The notes below the pieces were generated by a model. That model did no database searches. It saw only the letters and a program-made list of their open reading frames with translations, and was not told where the DNA came from. The translations under genes and the position numbers were made by a program. A stretch of 64,000 nt of DNA from Charina bottae (taxonomy: Eukaryota > Chordata > Lepidosauria > Squamata > Charinaidae). The stretch's first letter is position 1; each line of letters opens with the position of its first letter. Location of the stretch: assembly GCA_023362775.1 (NCBI GenBank), contig JALMGJ010000060.1:1188501-1252500 (forward strand), in the 5' to 3' direction. This document shows positions 11,664 through 23,900 of the stretch, piece by piece.

Positions 11664-13331
11664 GTTTTTTGTTACCAGAGTCTTATTTATATATATAAAT
11701 ATTCCATGTCATGTTCTGAGAACCCTTTATTTTAGGCTGGTGATGGGGAAACTCTGGTCCCTCATTAGCCCAAAGCTAACCCCAGTGGCTAAGTGTTTTT
11801 TTGAAGCTCAGTGGTATCCTTCAGTGAAGTGTGTTGTGTAAGTTGCCAGTGATAATGGCTCGCTCTCCAGTTGTTAAATGTCTGTACTTCATGCAGGTGC
11901 TATACAAGCAGTGGGTGCAACAATATATGGCATACAACCAATTGACATATCATTATTCGGTCTCCCATTCCCCTAAACCACCCTGCCCTCCCCCCGCCCC
12001 ACACACACACACATCACTGTCAGTATGGTCTAATTTACATGCTATTCTAAATGACATAGTCCTGGTCTCTAAAGTTGATCTCATATTATTCCAAGCAATA
12101 TGCTTCTCTTCTCCTTTCTCTCATACATGGAGGCCTCATAAATATTTATATATCAAGCTGATGATGTTCACCCTGTACGGAGGGGGTTGCCAACAAGGAA
12201 TATAACTATGAAATCCAACCTAACCAGAGATCCAGAGTACATATTACATTATGTTGATTGGCACAGGAGTAGTGACAGAAGAGGCAAATCAAATCAAACT
12301 AATGTGCACATTAGGGCCTAGTATGATTTGACAACCAGCTCACTTTCAAGTTCTTCTGCCAATCAGAGATTGAGAAAACAGCCTATAGATAAGCCACATA
12401 GATTTAGCTTTCCAAGAATGCTTTTACATAATTCCTAGGTGAGAATATGATCACAGACCCATAATGGGGATTTGCCCCTGAAACTTTGCCAACAGTTTTT
12501 GTCTACCATAAATGCAGTAATCCACCAACAAAGTGTGCTGATTAATGTCTAGAGAACCTCTCTACTCACTGAGACACCAGGTGATTTTATCCAATTAAAA
12601 AGCCCCCCCCCCCTCCCCATCTTTAGTATTACACAGGCAGTTTCAAATAAATAACAGAAAGCCAGCACTACAATACATCTTACATCTTTGGTGTAAATTA
12701 GTTAAATCTTTCCTTGACTTCTACAAGTTGCCCCTGGCCATCGCCTTTTCTGGATGAAAACTCTGGTTGGGGGATATGGTGGTTTTTTGTTTTTGTTTTT
12801 TGTTTTTAAATAAATTTTAATAGTAATTGTTCAGGCTTGTTGATTTGCATTACGGTTTGGAGCTATCTGACAAGCTGGTACGGATGACAAAATACAAGCT
12901 AACTCTGTGGAGATAAAAATGGGTTACACTTTATTTGCCCAATATGAAGACTGTTTTTCCACCAAATAATTACCTGTAAATGTGGGGGAAAGAGAGAATT
13001 ATCTTGCATTCACAGAGATAGAAACTGCTGAAAACAAATAGGTGGAGGGAGACATTCCTGCTGCAAAACATTGTTTTTAAAAACTAGCCATAATTGGGAA
13101 GGCTGCTTGCCTGGTGAATTTTAACCCTTCAGGTAACCCATACCGAATCAGGGCTTTTCCCTCTTCAGTTATCCATCCACTTTTATTCTTCCCTTTCCAG
13201 TACAACTGCCCCTTCCCCATCTTCATTATTTTTTTTTCTCGTTTCTGCTGGAAAGGAAAATGGGAATGTTTGTGTATATGTAGGGTGTTTCTTTATGTGA
13301 CGATAGGTTTATGTGTGAAAGAGTATAGCAT

Positions 13332-13432
<101 letters not shown>

Positions 13433-14283
13433 TTGAGATTTTTAGGCATGGGGGAAACTGCAGTATTGGTTTCAGCTAGAGTTGACCACCCTAAGAGGGG
13501 TAGTATTTTAAATTATTTTTCTGTTGATTCTTCTTTGGCATAGGATAATCTAAAATACAGGGTCATCTTCCTTTCATATACATATGCTGATGCAAACATA
13601 CTATCAAAAAGGATAATTACATCTGATGTAATCTGGAAATGTTAACATTAAAGCCCCACAACAGGATACACTTAAACATTCAATATAAACAGGTTAAACT
13701 CCTGCTGAAATGTGTAAGGCTTAAAATAGTGTACTATATACAGTGATTGAAGACCTGTGATCTTCCAAGTATTGTTGGACTACAACCCCCATCACTCCTG
13801 GATATACAGTACAGGCTGAAGTTAATGGAATCTGGAATCCAACGTTTGAAAGGCTATAGATTTTGCATCACTGCTATACTTTTATATTCAAATGATTGGC
13901 AGAAGGCACCAGGTGAGTAACATTCTTTGTGTAACACACGATGACTTATACTCCCCATCACAAGATGTGCTGATAGATCAAGATGGCTTTTAAAGCAATT
14001 ACAGAAGATCATGAAAGAAAGCTTAATACATAGTTATTACGCATGTCAGATAAACAGAACCTCCAGGGTATCAAACTAGATCTCTAATGACTGATGTTGG
14101 GAAAAGCCAATGGAAATTCATTTTATAAACGTATTAATTGAGCCCATAGTTCTTTCTCTTCTGTTCAGGATTCCCTTATCACCATTATTACCGCAAACAT
14201 TTTTTTCCCATAGGCCCAGCATGCAAGACCTATTCACTCAATCTCTCATTTCCCTATCACTCTCATAGCTCGTGGCAAACATA

Positions 14284-14500
14284 CAGGTAGTCTTCACTTA
14301 CTGACTGGCCGCTTAAAGGCCGTTCAGTTACGATGGTACCCCAAAAGTAGATTTCCGACTGGGACCCGAAATTACGACCCTCACACGCCTCCGTGATCAC
14401 GTGACCCAGATTTGGCCATCCCAGAAGCGGTGGCCATTTTGGGTCACATGACCTCCCTTTGATACCAGGAATAAATAAGTCCTCCAGGCTTACGACGCTG
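14284..14500. mobile_element. Tc1/mariner-like MITE, left end only
   Basis: It begins after TA with CAGGTAGTCTTCACTTACTG, the same terminal sequence as the copies at 24719 and 50548. No matching inverted right end follows, so the 3' boundary is approximate. Confidence 0.6.
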
Positions 14501-15129
14501 GATTTCTGAAGCAGCAGGCCCGGTCACATGGTCGCGCTACTTCCTGTGATTTAGCAGCTGGGAGAGGGAGCCTTGTGTGTGCCTTCCTGTACAGGAAAGG
14601 TAAGTACTTTTTCCATGCAGTCCTGTACTTATGCTTGCCTTTAATTTTCCCCCAGTTTTTGTTTAACTTAAGTAGAGATTTGTATGGTGGCATGCATGTT
14701 CCATCCTCTGCCTGTCTAATTTTTAATTATATTTAACAATACTGAATGCTGGTTTACTGTTTTTAAAACAGTTGTTTTATAAAAATCAGATTTCTATACA
14801 GTACTCTACAGTAACAAAAGCTGCAGAATTTACTACAGCAGGAAAAAAAAGTTACAGTACTGTACAGTACCTTTAAACCTGTTTAGTACTGTACTGTAGA
14901 ACAAAGATTCCAATGAAGACCTTACAGTAAAAGTTTTGAATAACTAACCAGTAGTATTAGTTGAAAATAACAGTAATATTAACTGAAAATAATACTATTT
15001 TAGCCACAGAAGCATTCCCATAGTCATGTTTTGGTGGAAAACATATAATAAACAACAAAACCCATGGATAAAATGGGCTTCATCACAGAATCAGCATTCT
15101 ATGTGATACAATGATTCACCAGATTATAT

Positions 15130-15640
15130 GAATTTTGTTGTTGTTGTTGTTTATTCGCTCAGTCGCCTCCAACTCCTCGTGACCTCATGGACCAGCCCAC
15201 GCCAGAGCTTCCTGTCGGCCGTCACCACCCCTAGCTCCTCCAAGGTCGAGTCCGTCACCTCCAGAATATCATCCATCCATCTTGCCCTTGGTTGGCCCCT
15301 CTTCCTTTGGCCTTCCACTTTCCCTAGCATCAGCATCTTCTCCAGGGTATCCTGTCTTCTCATTAGGTGGCCAAAGTACTTCAGTTTTGCCTTTAATATC
15401 ATTCCCTCAAGTGAGCAGTCTGGCTTTATTTCCTGGAGTATGGACTGGTTTGATCTTCTTGCAGTCCAAGGCACTCTCAGAATTTTCCTCCAACACCACA
15501 GTTCAAAAGCATCTATCTTCCTTCGCTCAGCCTTCCTTATGGTCCAGCTCTCGCAGCCATAGGTTACTACAGGGAATACCATTGCTTTAACTATGCAGAA
15601 CTTTGTTGTCAGTGTGATGTCTCTGCTCTTAACTATTTTA
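15130..15640 (-). mobile_element. RTE/Bov-B-type LINE, 3' end of ORF2
   Basis: A minus-strand frame of about 143 residues (15582-15151) carries the Bov-B ORF2 C-terminal text, including [19 protein letters not shown] and [10 protein letters not shown]. It ends near an (AAC)n tail, seen as GTTGTTGTT on the plus strand at 15136-15150. It is strongly 5' truncated. It differs enough from the copy at 25503 (ending SWRRLSE rather than SRTRLND) to be another subfamily. Confidence 0.88.
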
Positions 15641-16639
15641 TGCTACTTGGTACCATACACTAAATCAAATTACTGGTTCATCCTGGACAGTATCACCTCA
15701 AGGGTTGCACACATAGAAAATAAAAACCCTTCAAATTCATCAGAAGCAAAAACATTTACTCAGAGATGATTCTCTATGGAGTGGGCACCTCGCAACCTGC
15801 TTGTATACCCCAGCACCCTAAGCTTGTGTTGCTGAAATTTTAATGGCAAAATACCTACGTTTCAATTACTTTTTTCTTGTTATGCATGCATTTATTTACT
15901 TCTCTATTTCTACCATTAACCCTCCCTGTCCCCAACCTGAAATCACTTTGTTTTGCCTAAATTTAGTGGGGAGAGTTACAAATAGGAACAGGAATGAGAG
16001 GCAAACCATTCCTATCCCCACCTTTAACATTCCTGGGAAAAGGCCCAAAAGCATCACTCAAAGTCTATGGACTTTTAGAGTTAGGAGGTTAAGGGAGGGA
16101 ATGTAGTTATTTATGCATTTTACAGAACTTATTAACCCACCCCAATCCCAAAGGATGCTGTGGGCATACCGCATCAATAAGAAGAAAACCAGGAACATAA
16201 AAATAAATGAGTCAATTTGAACAATGTTAACCCCCCCTCCTCCAAATAATTGCAAAAAGCAAAGATAAGCCTCAAAGAAAACCTTGTGCCTTGTGGACCT
16301 CACGAGGGGAGGGAATTTTCAGAAGGCCTTCTCTCAATGACTAGACCAGGTGGACAGATTCTGACAGATCCTGGTGTGTTCCAGAATGGGAATGGGCTGC
16401 CTTCCAAAGCCAGACGTTCTTACTCCCATTTGTAACCATCACCACCACCCCACTCAAAGTACAAAAACATACTGGGCTCTGTTCCTTTGGTTAGATCTTA
16501 GAGAATGGCTCTTGAGCCCTAATATATACGTATATGGATATACAAATGCCAAAATCCCAATCTGTCCATACATAAGATCGACCCATAGACTTTTTCTGTT
16601 GGCAAGAACAGTGCGGGCAAAAAAAAATCCCACAAAACT

Positions 16640-17769
16640 AAAACAAGAGAGAACCATGGCGATTTATTGAAGACAATGCCCTTTGAATCTCATTTTCATA
16701 GCAAAATCATTTCTGGAAGAGAGAACAGAAGCATCCAATTAAGCCTGTGCCACTGTTTGCCAATTCTCTGGCCAGCCAAAAGGAGATGGCCTCCATGAAA
16801 CAGTGGTCTCTAGAATTTATTTCTGGTCCAAAATTGCTTCCTTCATTGCACAGAAAACTTTCAAAGTGAATCAGACCCAGTGCATTTGAGTATGATCCAG
16901 CTCCCAGTCGTGCAATAGATCGGCTGCAAGAAAGCAATGACCACATACTGCCACTGGGCCCCACTTGTGCTTGAACCTATAGTTTGAAAAATCACCAGGC
17001 AATGTGTCAAAAAAGTGGCCTTTTCTCAAAACTGCATCATGCTGTAATCAGAGCCAAAAGGTATGGATGAGACCAAGTATATGTTCCTGCACTATCAGAA
17101 CAGATTACATACAACGAACAGATAAAATACAGTGAAAGTCACCACTGCCTCAACGCCTCAACTTCCAAGATGTACTTTGTTGGCAATTTTTCCCCCTTTC
17201 AGAAAACCTGAGTTAAAGTTCAGTTTGAAATAGGGTTGGTGCACTGCTGTCCTTCCTCTTCAGAAGCATGAATGCCTTCTGCAGACTACAGCAGTCCACA
17301 TGTGCAAGCAGAGACAGGCATTAAACTGGGAAATGTGATGACCAGAAAGAAGAGTTTCCTCTTTTATTCAAAACAGAGGAACAATTAGCTTAAAAATCAT
17401 GAGAAAGCCCACTGATCTATCCCAAGTCAATTTCCCAATTTAAATGTTGCTGCCTGGCTTAGCTCTAAGCCAAGTGATGTCAACCACAGATGAATCAGGG
17501 ACCAACTGATTGTCCTGCCCCACAACAAGTGTATTTAAGAAGACAACAAGTGAGAACTGGCTTGGGGATTGGCAGTACTTTAAAAAAAAAAAGAACAAAA
17601 AGAAAAACAAAAGAACACATACACAAAAAGAATAGCCCAAGATGTTCCTTTACAAAGAAGTCAAAATAGGGGAAAATCTAGCTGGCAATGAGGAGCAGTA
17701 TCCAGCCTGCTGAGGAGTGGCAAGTATGGAGGTGGACAGCAGAGATCCTCCGGCCATACATATCCGGAC
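16640..17769 (-). other. RNF20: Probable RNF20 3' UTR
   Basis: The sequence after the stop codon (17772-17770) contains two minus-strand AATAAA signals, at 17363-17368 and 16663-16668. The second would give a UTR of about 1.1 kb. No repeat is evident inside. Confidence 0.6.
16663..16668 (-). terminator. RNF20: Candidate RNF20 poly(A) signal (distal)
   Basis: TTTATT on the plus strand reads AATAAA on the minus strand, about 1.1 kb after the RNF20 stop. A proximal alternative is at 17363-17368. Confidence 0.5.
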
Positions 17770-17946
17770 TCAACCAATGTAGATCCGATGGAAGTCATTG
17801 GCTCCAAATGCAGCATTGCACTTGGGACATTTGCGCTGCCGAGTGTCATAGCGAGTTTTCACACACTCGAAACAGAAGACGTGGAAGCATTTGGTGAGCA
17901 CAGCATCTTTCTTGCGCATGTTGCAGCAGGGGCAGGTCAGGCGAGC
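17770..17946 (-). CDS. RNF20: RNF20 exon 20: RING finger and stop
   Basis: Residues 925-982 plus TGA. It contains the whole RING ([20 protein letters not shown] and on to CPKCNAAF) and the conserved end DFHRIYIG. The acceptor CTCAAAG lies at 17947 and above. Confidence 0.96.
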   Translation of the reverse strand, partial: ARLTCPCCNMRKKDAVLTKCFHVFCFECVKTRYDTRQRKCPKCNAAFGANDFHRIYIG

Positions 17947-20900
17947 CTTTGAGAAAGACAGAGTAGAGTTTAAGAGCAGATGCCAGACAATTTTAGTCTA
18001 TGAGGGGAAAAGTGCTTATTCTTCATCCCGGAAGGGCCAGAAGGCTCTTTCCTTCCACGAAAAATGTTCTGCCTACACAATATATTTCCCAAATGTATCT
18101 CTATCCCCAACTCCAGCCAGACTCCCAGACATCACTAGTGGCAATTTTTATCTTTCTCCAAACCTACAGAGACATGCTCAAACCCATCACATCCAGGGGT
18201 ATTTAGGCATCAAATTAACTACCTTATAGTCTTTGATCTCCTCCATGAGGATCTCATCACAGTTGGGAACCATGTCTGGTTTCTTGGTTGTCTCCAGTTT
18301 TCTTCGTAGCCGTGAAATATCTTCCTGTAGGGAAAACATCAGCCCAGTAGACCTGTTATCCACTTGCCTTTCAGATGGCAAAGGAGAATGTCAGGTTCCT
18401 GTGATTATGGAAGTAAGCCTGGCAAAAGGTTCATAAACACTTCATTTTTGGCTTTTACCCCCCTGCACAGGTTCACATAGATTAGAAAAATTCATAAAAT
18501 ATGGATCTATTCCAAGATATTAACAAAATAAGAAACCTGTTGTTCTTGCATTATTACTAGAGCCTTGTAGGACTCTGCTGGAACTCAAATACTGAATTAA
18601 AACTGGTGTGTGAACTGTAGGAGTTCCAGTTTAGGTATTCAAAGCCAGCATTTACCACGAACAAAAGCAAATGTGGAAACAACTGAAAGTGAACCATATA
18701 ACAGAGACCAAGCTATCAAACTAGAGAAGCCAAAACACTGGCAGAAAACAAGAGGCAGCCATGTAATCTGAATTAATAAAACTGGAAATAAAGGCAGATT
18801 GCTTGAGGTAGCTAGCCAAGCAAGGGACTGCATGCCAGTTACCTGGGCTCGTTTGAAGTTGAACATGTCCTTCTCCTTTGTTACACTATTTTCCACTATC
18901 TCATCCTGGAAGTCATGCAATTTCTTTTGAGCCAGCTCCAACTGGGACCGAAGGTCATCAGCTAGCTGAGCAGCATCCATAGCCTGAAAAACAAAACAAT
19001 GACATTTCCCCACTCCATTTACTGATATTTACAAAATGGATGACAGCATCCTGAAGGTTAAATCAGAAGCTTCACCTTACTGCTTGGGGAATATCTGCAG
19101 GCCGTTTTTCTAGAGTGCTGTTTCTACCTTACTTTGCAACAACAGCGATGGATGGATGGATGGATGGATGGATGGATGGATGGATGGATGGATGGATGGA
19201 TGGATGGACGGACTGACTGACTGACTGACTGACTGACTGACTGACTGACTGAACAAAGTGTGTGTTTCAGCAACTTAGCCTACAATAGTCACTACTCCCA
19301 GTCACCACACAATGGTAAACAACAGGGCTTTCTTGGCCTAGGACAAAACATCTATTTGGGAGTGCAGTGGCCTTATATTCTGCTTGAAGGTAAGATCTAC
19401 ATGTGCATCAACATTAGAAGAAAATGAGGTGACTGAGGGACCTGTACCAGACTGCAAAAAAAAGTTGTTCTGTTTCTCAAATTTAACTCTGCAGAGAATG
19501 TGGGGGAGCCTGTTCCTTTGATTTGGTGGTACCCAGCCCATTCTACCACTTCATTCTGTGGATAAACATGGAAATCTTGCTGAAACTCTGGGGAGAAAAC
19601 GGAATGGGATTAAATGGAATATGTTAGGAAAACTAAGGGAGAAGGGAATTGGGGAGAATGATGGGGGGAAAGAGTCAGCCACAAAATATACACAAATACA
19701 TATGCATTCTAGGTCCCAACTCCCTAAAGGTAAAAGTAAAGGTTCCCCCCGCACAGTTGTGCAGTCGTGTCCGACTCTAGGGGCCTGTGCTCATCTCCGT
19801 TCGTTAGCCGAAAAGCCAGTGTTGTCCGAAGACGCTTACACGGTCATGTCGCCGCATGACGCACTCGGAACGCTGTTACCTTCCCACCGAAGTGGTACCT
19901 ATTCATCTACTTGTATTTGCATGTTTTCGAATTGCTAGGTTGGCAAGAAAAGCCAGTCAGACAACCTTTGTGGAAAGCTCTAACGAAGGAGACAACCTGG
20001 CACCTACCTTGTTTTCATCTCAGTGCAAATGCCTTTTTCCAGTTTCCTAGGCTTTTTAAAAATCTGCACAATGCTTTGTTCCTTCTTTAATTACTATGAT
20101 TACTTCTGCCTCTTCCTTCTGCAAAATTCTTTTTTATACTGTGGTGTTTTATTATTTTTTAAATTTGAAAGTGATTTTTAACTTTTTACAGGCTGCCTTG
20201 GCATCCTGATTAAGGGGAGTGGGGAGAGCAAGGAAGTAAATCCCCTTAAGATCTACCATACAGAAATGAAACTCTGACAGACAAAATTCCCTCCTCCCCA
20301 GTGATTTATAGACCCTACATCATTCCTAAAGTAGGCTGTTCTCTGCAGGCCTCAGAGATTCCACTCTCCCCTGCTTTTGAAAATTCAGTGCTGGAGGATC
20401 TAGACTGAAGGCCAGGAGAAAAGAAAATTGAAAGCAACCTTGAAAAAAGGGTTCCTTCTCAAAAAACCCCACAGTGGTTAAACAAGACCGCTCAACACTT
20501 CTGCCTCGGTAATTGCTATCTTTGCCAGAGGTGTTAATGTGCTGTCCAGAAATGGCCAGAGAGAAGAGGTCAAGAATTCTTGGGCTGGGGTTCACCAAAA
20601 TCCTCAAGCTTATCTACAGCTTAGGGCAGCCATAGCTGTCCAGCCAATGGGCACTACAGTCCATTATTAAGGATTGGAGACACAGAACTTTGGTTGACTC
20701 AAGATTATAATTTGCATCCATATTTTTGTCTGCACATGTATTCACCACCACTGCTACTGCTGTTGCAATAACCAAAATAGCACACTCTCTCAAAACATTA
20801 TTATCAACCTCTCTTCTTCTCATGACCTTGAACCCCCTCAGCTTATTCTGCTTTCCAGTTATCCTCACAACCTCTTTCTGCTGGAAAACTTCAAACATTC

Positions 20901-23900
20901 TAATTACTTACATCAGGCCACCGTATTAATTATTTTTTTTATTCAATTTGTTTTTCACACCCTTGCTTCTTTTTGTCCATGAAATCACCTTGTAGCATTG
21001 CTTTTTCACCTAATTACAGAATAATTTGTGATTTCTCAGCATTTCCTCAGGAGGGAGATTTATCTCATCTACCCGTCTCTCCCTATGGAGAGAAACATTC
21101 AAAAGGACTTGCACAAACAGAATGGCTGTTTTCATTTTTGAGGCCAACTTAAGTCTCTCAGGTTTTCAGTAAAATTTCCTCTGACTTCTAGGAAACCTAT
21201 TTGCTTGTAACATAAAGAAGTTTGCAGCTGTCAGTCCTTCCCACCCCATCTCATCCCACCTGGTGTATATTTCAGAAATAGATATACAGGTAGTCCTAGC
21301 TTAATGACCATTCATTCAGCGACAATTTGAAGTTACAATAGCACTGAATGAATGGTAGTTACGACCGATCCTCAAAGTTACAGCCATTGCAGCGCCCTCG
21401 CAGTTACCTGATCAAAATTCGGCGCTAGGCAGCCCACCCACATTTATGACCACAGTGTGCGCTTCAACTCCCCCGTCTGCCTATCTGTCCCCCATCTCTG
21501 CCCTTTTGCCACCCTGCACTCCGCCACCTGTGCCACCCCCCTGCTGGCCCTTTGCGATGGCTGGGCGTGCCTCGTCAGCAGCGGGAGGAAGAAGATGGCA
21601 AAGGTCAGCAGGGGGCAGCAGGGGTAGGCAGCAGAGTACATGGTGGCCAAAAGGGGAGAAATGGGGGGAGACAGGCAGGTGGGGGGAGTTGAAGCGCACA
21701 CTGCGGTGGGGGGAGTTGAAGTGAAGGCGAGCGTGGCAGGGCAGCGGAGCCTCATCTGCCAAAGGGAACTTGCTGTGCCCAGCTGGGGAGGAGGCAGCGG
21801 GATGGAGATGGCAGTTTGCGCAGGGCAGGAGAAGCATGAGGTCCTCACCTAACAACCGCGTGGTCCTCGCCTAATGACAAGAGCGGGACTACCAGAATTG
21901 CCGTCGCTAAGTGGTGCGGTCATGTGATGTTTTGCCTAATAACCTCTGTGCTTAACGATGAAAATTCCAGTCCCAATTAGGGTTGTTAAGTGAGGACTAC
22001 CTGTACTGCTTACCATTCATGGGATTAATTATAACAGCCTTCAGCCTGCATACATGAGAACCCAAGTTCATGGCTTACAGCTGTGGAGAATGGAACTTTA
22101 TCCAGAGTGTCATTGCCCTGGAATTGCATGGTCTTTACCCTATACCAGCCTCTTAAGGACAAAGCACCCTTCACCCAACTGAAGAGTTTCTAAGGGGGTG
22201 GGAGTAACTTCTAGAAGGGAAATTCAAAGTGACTGCTCATTTCTATAGATGACCTGATTAAGTATCTTCCAGGTGATTCTTGTTTGGCATAAGGCTGATT
22301 GACAGAAGCCAGTTCAGGATGGAGCTTCATGTAGATTTTGGCCAGGTTACATTTAGGAATATCCTTTGCTTAGAGAACTGATCAAGCACAAGGAAGAGGA
22401 AGGCTGGACAGAATTTGTCACAGTGCCACTGCCCTTAATTTGATTTGCTGCATTTGTGGATCTATTCCTGTTTTTATTATGCAACTTAGTTTGAATCCCA
22501 CTGCTTTGTGTTATTTTTTTTTAAAAGTCTCCTTCACACGTGTAAAAAGGAATGTAATTTTAATTTCATTTATTTTCTGCCTTTCCTTCAATTGAGTCTT
22601 CCCCCCCCCCCAGCTCTCATTTTATGTTCTTTTGAGCAACAACCCTGCAATGCAAGTTAAACCTGAAAGCTACATGATCCAGAACTAATGTAACTCACTT
22701 TTGTATCCACTTACTTTTCGCTTGTTCATCTCTAGGGCCTGTGTTCGCAGGCCCAGCTCCTTTTCTCCAGTACCAATGTTGCTTTGTAGCAGATGCTCTT
22801 TCTCCTCTAGCTTACGCACAACCTGCAATTGGGCATCCACCTTCAAGAGGCAAAAACAAGGAAAAGAAAAACATGCAATTTAGAATTTTGCATTTGCTCA
22901 AATTATTTAATGTTCTGTCTCTTAACAAATCAGAACTGGCAACTTTAAGTAAACTCTACAGTTATGCTTGCTTGATAATGGGGGTTATGCTTTTGCACAG
23001 TAAAGAATGAGAAATTATGTACAGCCAATGGAAATCTTCCCCCCCCAATGAATTCTGAAATGTCAAGCTGACATAGCTCAAATACTTCTAAGCATCTTCT
23101 TACAGCAAGGCTACAAATTAAAAGATGTTCCAGAAAATCAATTTCTGTGGTGGACTACAGTAATGCAGCAGGTTCTCAGGAAGGAGGGAGCACATTCCAA
23201 GGAGGTGGAGGGAGACAAGAGACAACACTGTCCTGAGTTGGATTGTGGGAAGAGAAAGAAATTTAGGATAGCCACTCCCTAGAATCTCCCAGGGTATATC
23301 CATTAGGTTAGAGTAATGCAGGTTTAGTCTGGAAAGATTCTGTCTATACGGCATAAGCAAATAAAGAACTGGAGTTCAGCTGCGTTGCTTCTATGTCATT
23401 CTTGGGCTGAGCCTGACAATTTCTACACTTAACATCATGTTCTGCATTCCTATGTTGTTAAAACATACGCTTAAAAAATTTATTCCAGATTTAGTCCACC
23501 AAATACATTGTGACAAAACAGTCAGGCAACTACGGAAATTATGCCTCCAAAACACAAGAAATTTTTCAATTGGCTAATTTAGACTTTCATGCCTATGACC
23601 CAAATCATATAACTCAATATTATTTATGGTATTAAGAAAGCATTACCCAAAAATGCCCCTGATATGACTTGCATGTTTGCACTTATCAAATTGCTTCCCC
23701 AAAATCCATCCTATCTCATGCTTCCCTATAAATAATTTTCTTTCTAAGTAAGTCTCTAAATAATTTTCTTTCTTATTCTTCCCAGCATTCCTCTGCACAG
23801 ACCATGCCTGGGTTAAAAATCTATTACTACTTCAGAGTAGGGGCAGGTCACTTTTTAAAGAACAGAACCCCCTCCCCCCGGTTTTAAAATATGGCTTCTG

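Larger units (their letters stand above)
18984..22714 (-). other. RNF20: RNF20 intron between exons 17 and 18
   Basis: This intron contains the compound microsatellite (19147-19252), a head-less SINE (19725-19947) and a MITE carrying an inner hairpin (21287-22003). The rest (19260-19720, 19950-21280, 22010-22714) holds no exon that I can recognise. Confidence 0.8.

Noticed and set aside
13743..13880. A hAT MITE with CAGTGATTG and CATCACTG ends
   Set aside because: The inverted ends are short and the 8-bp flanks (ACTATATA and CTATACTT) do not match well enough to call.
21444..21855. Open frames of 92-134 codons in the GC-rich block
   Set aside because: Fully covered by an inverted repeat inside a MITE; the two strands give similar peptides because of the hairpin.
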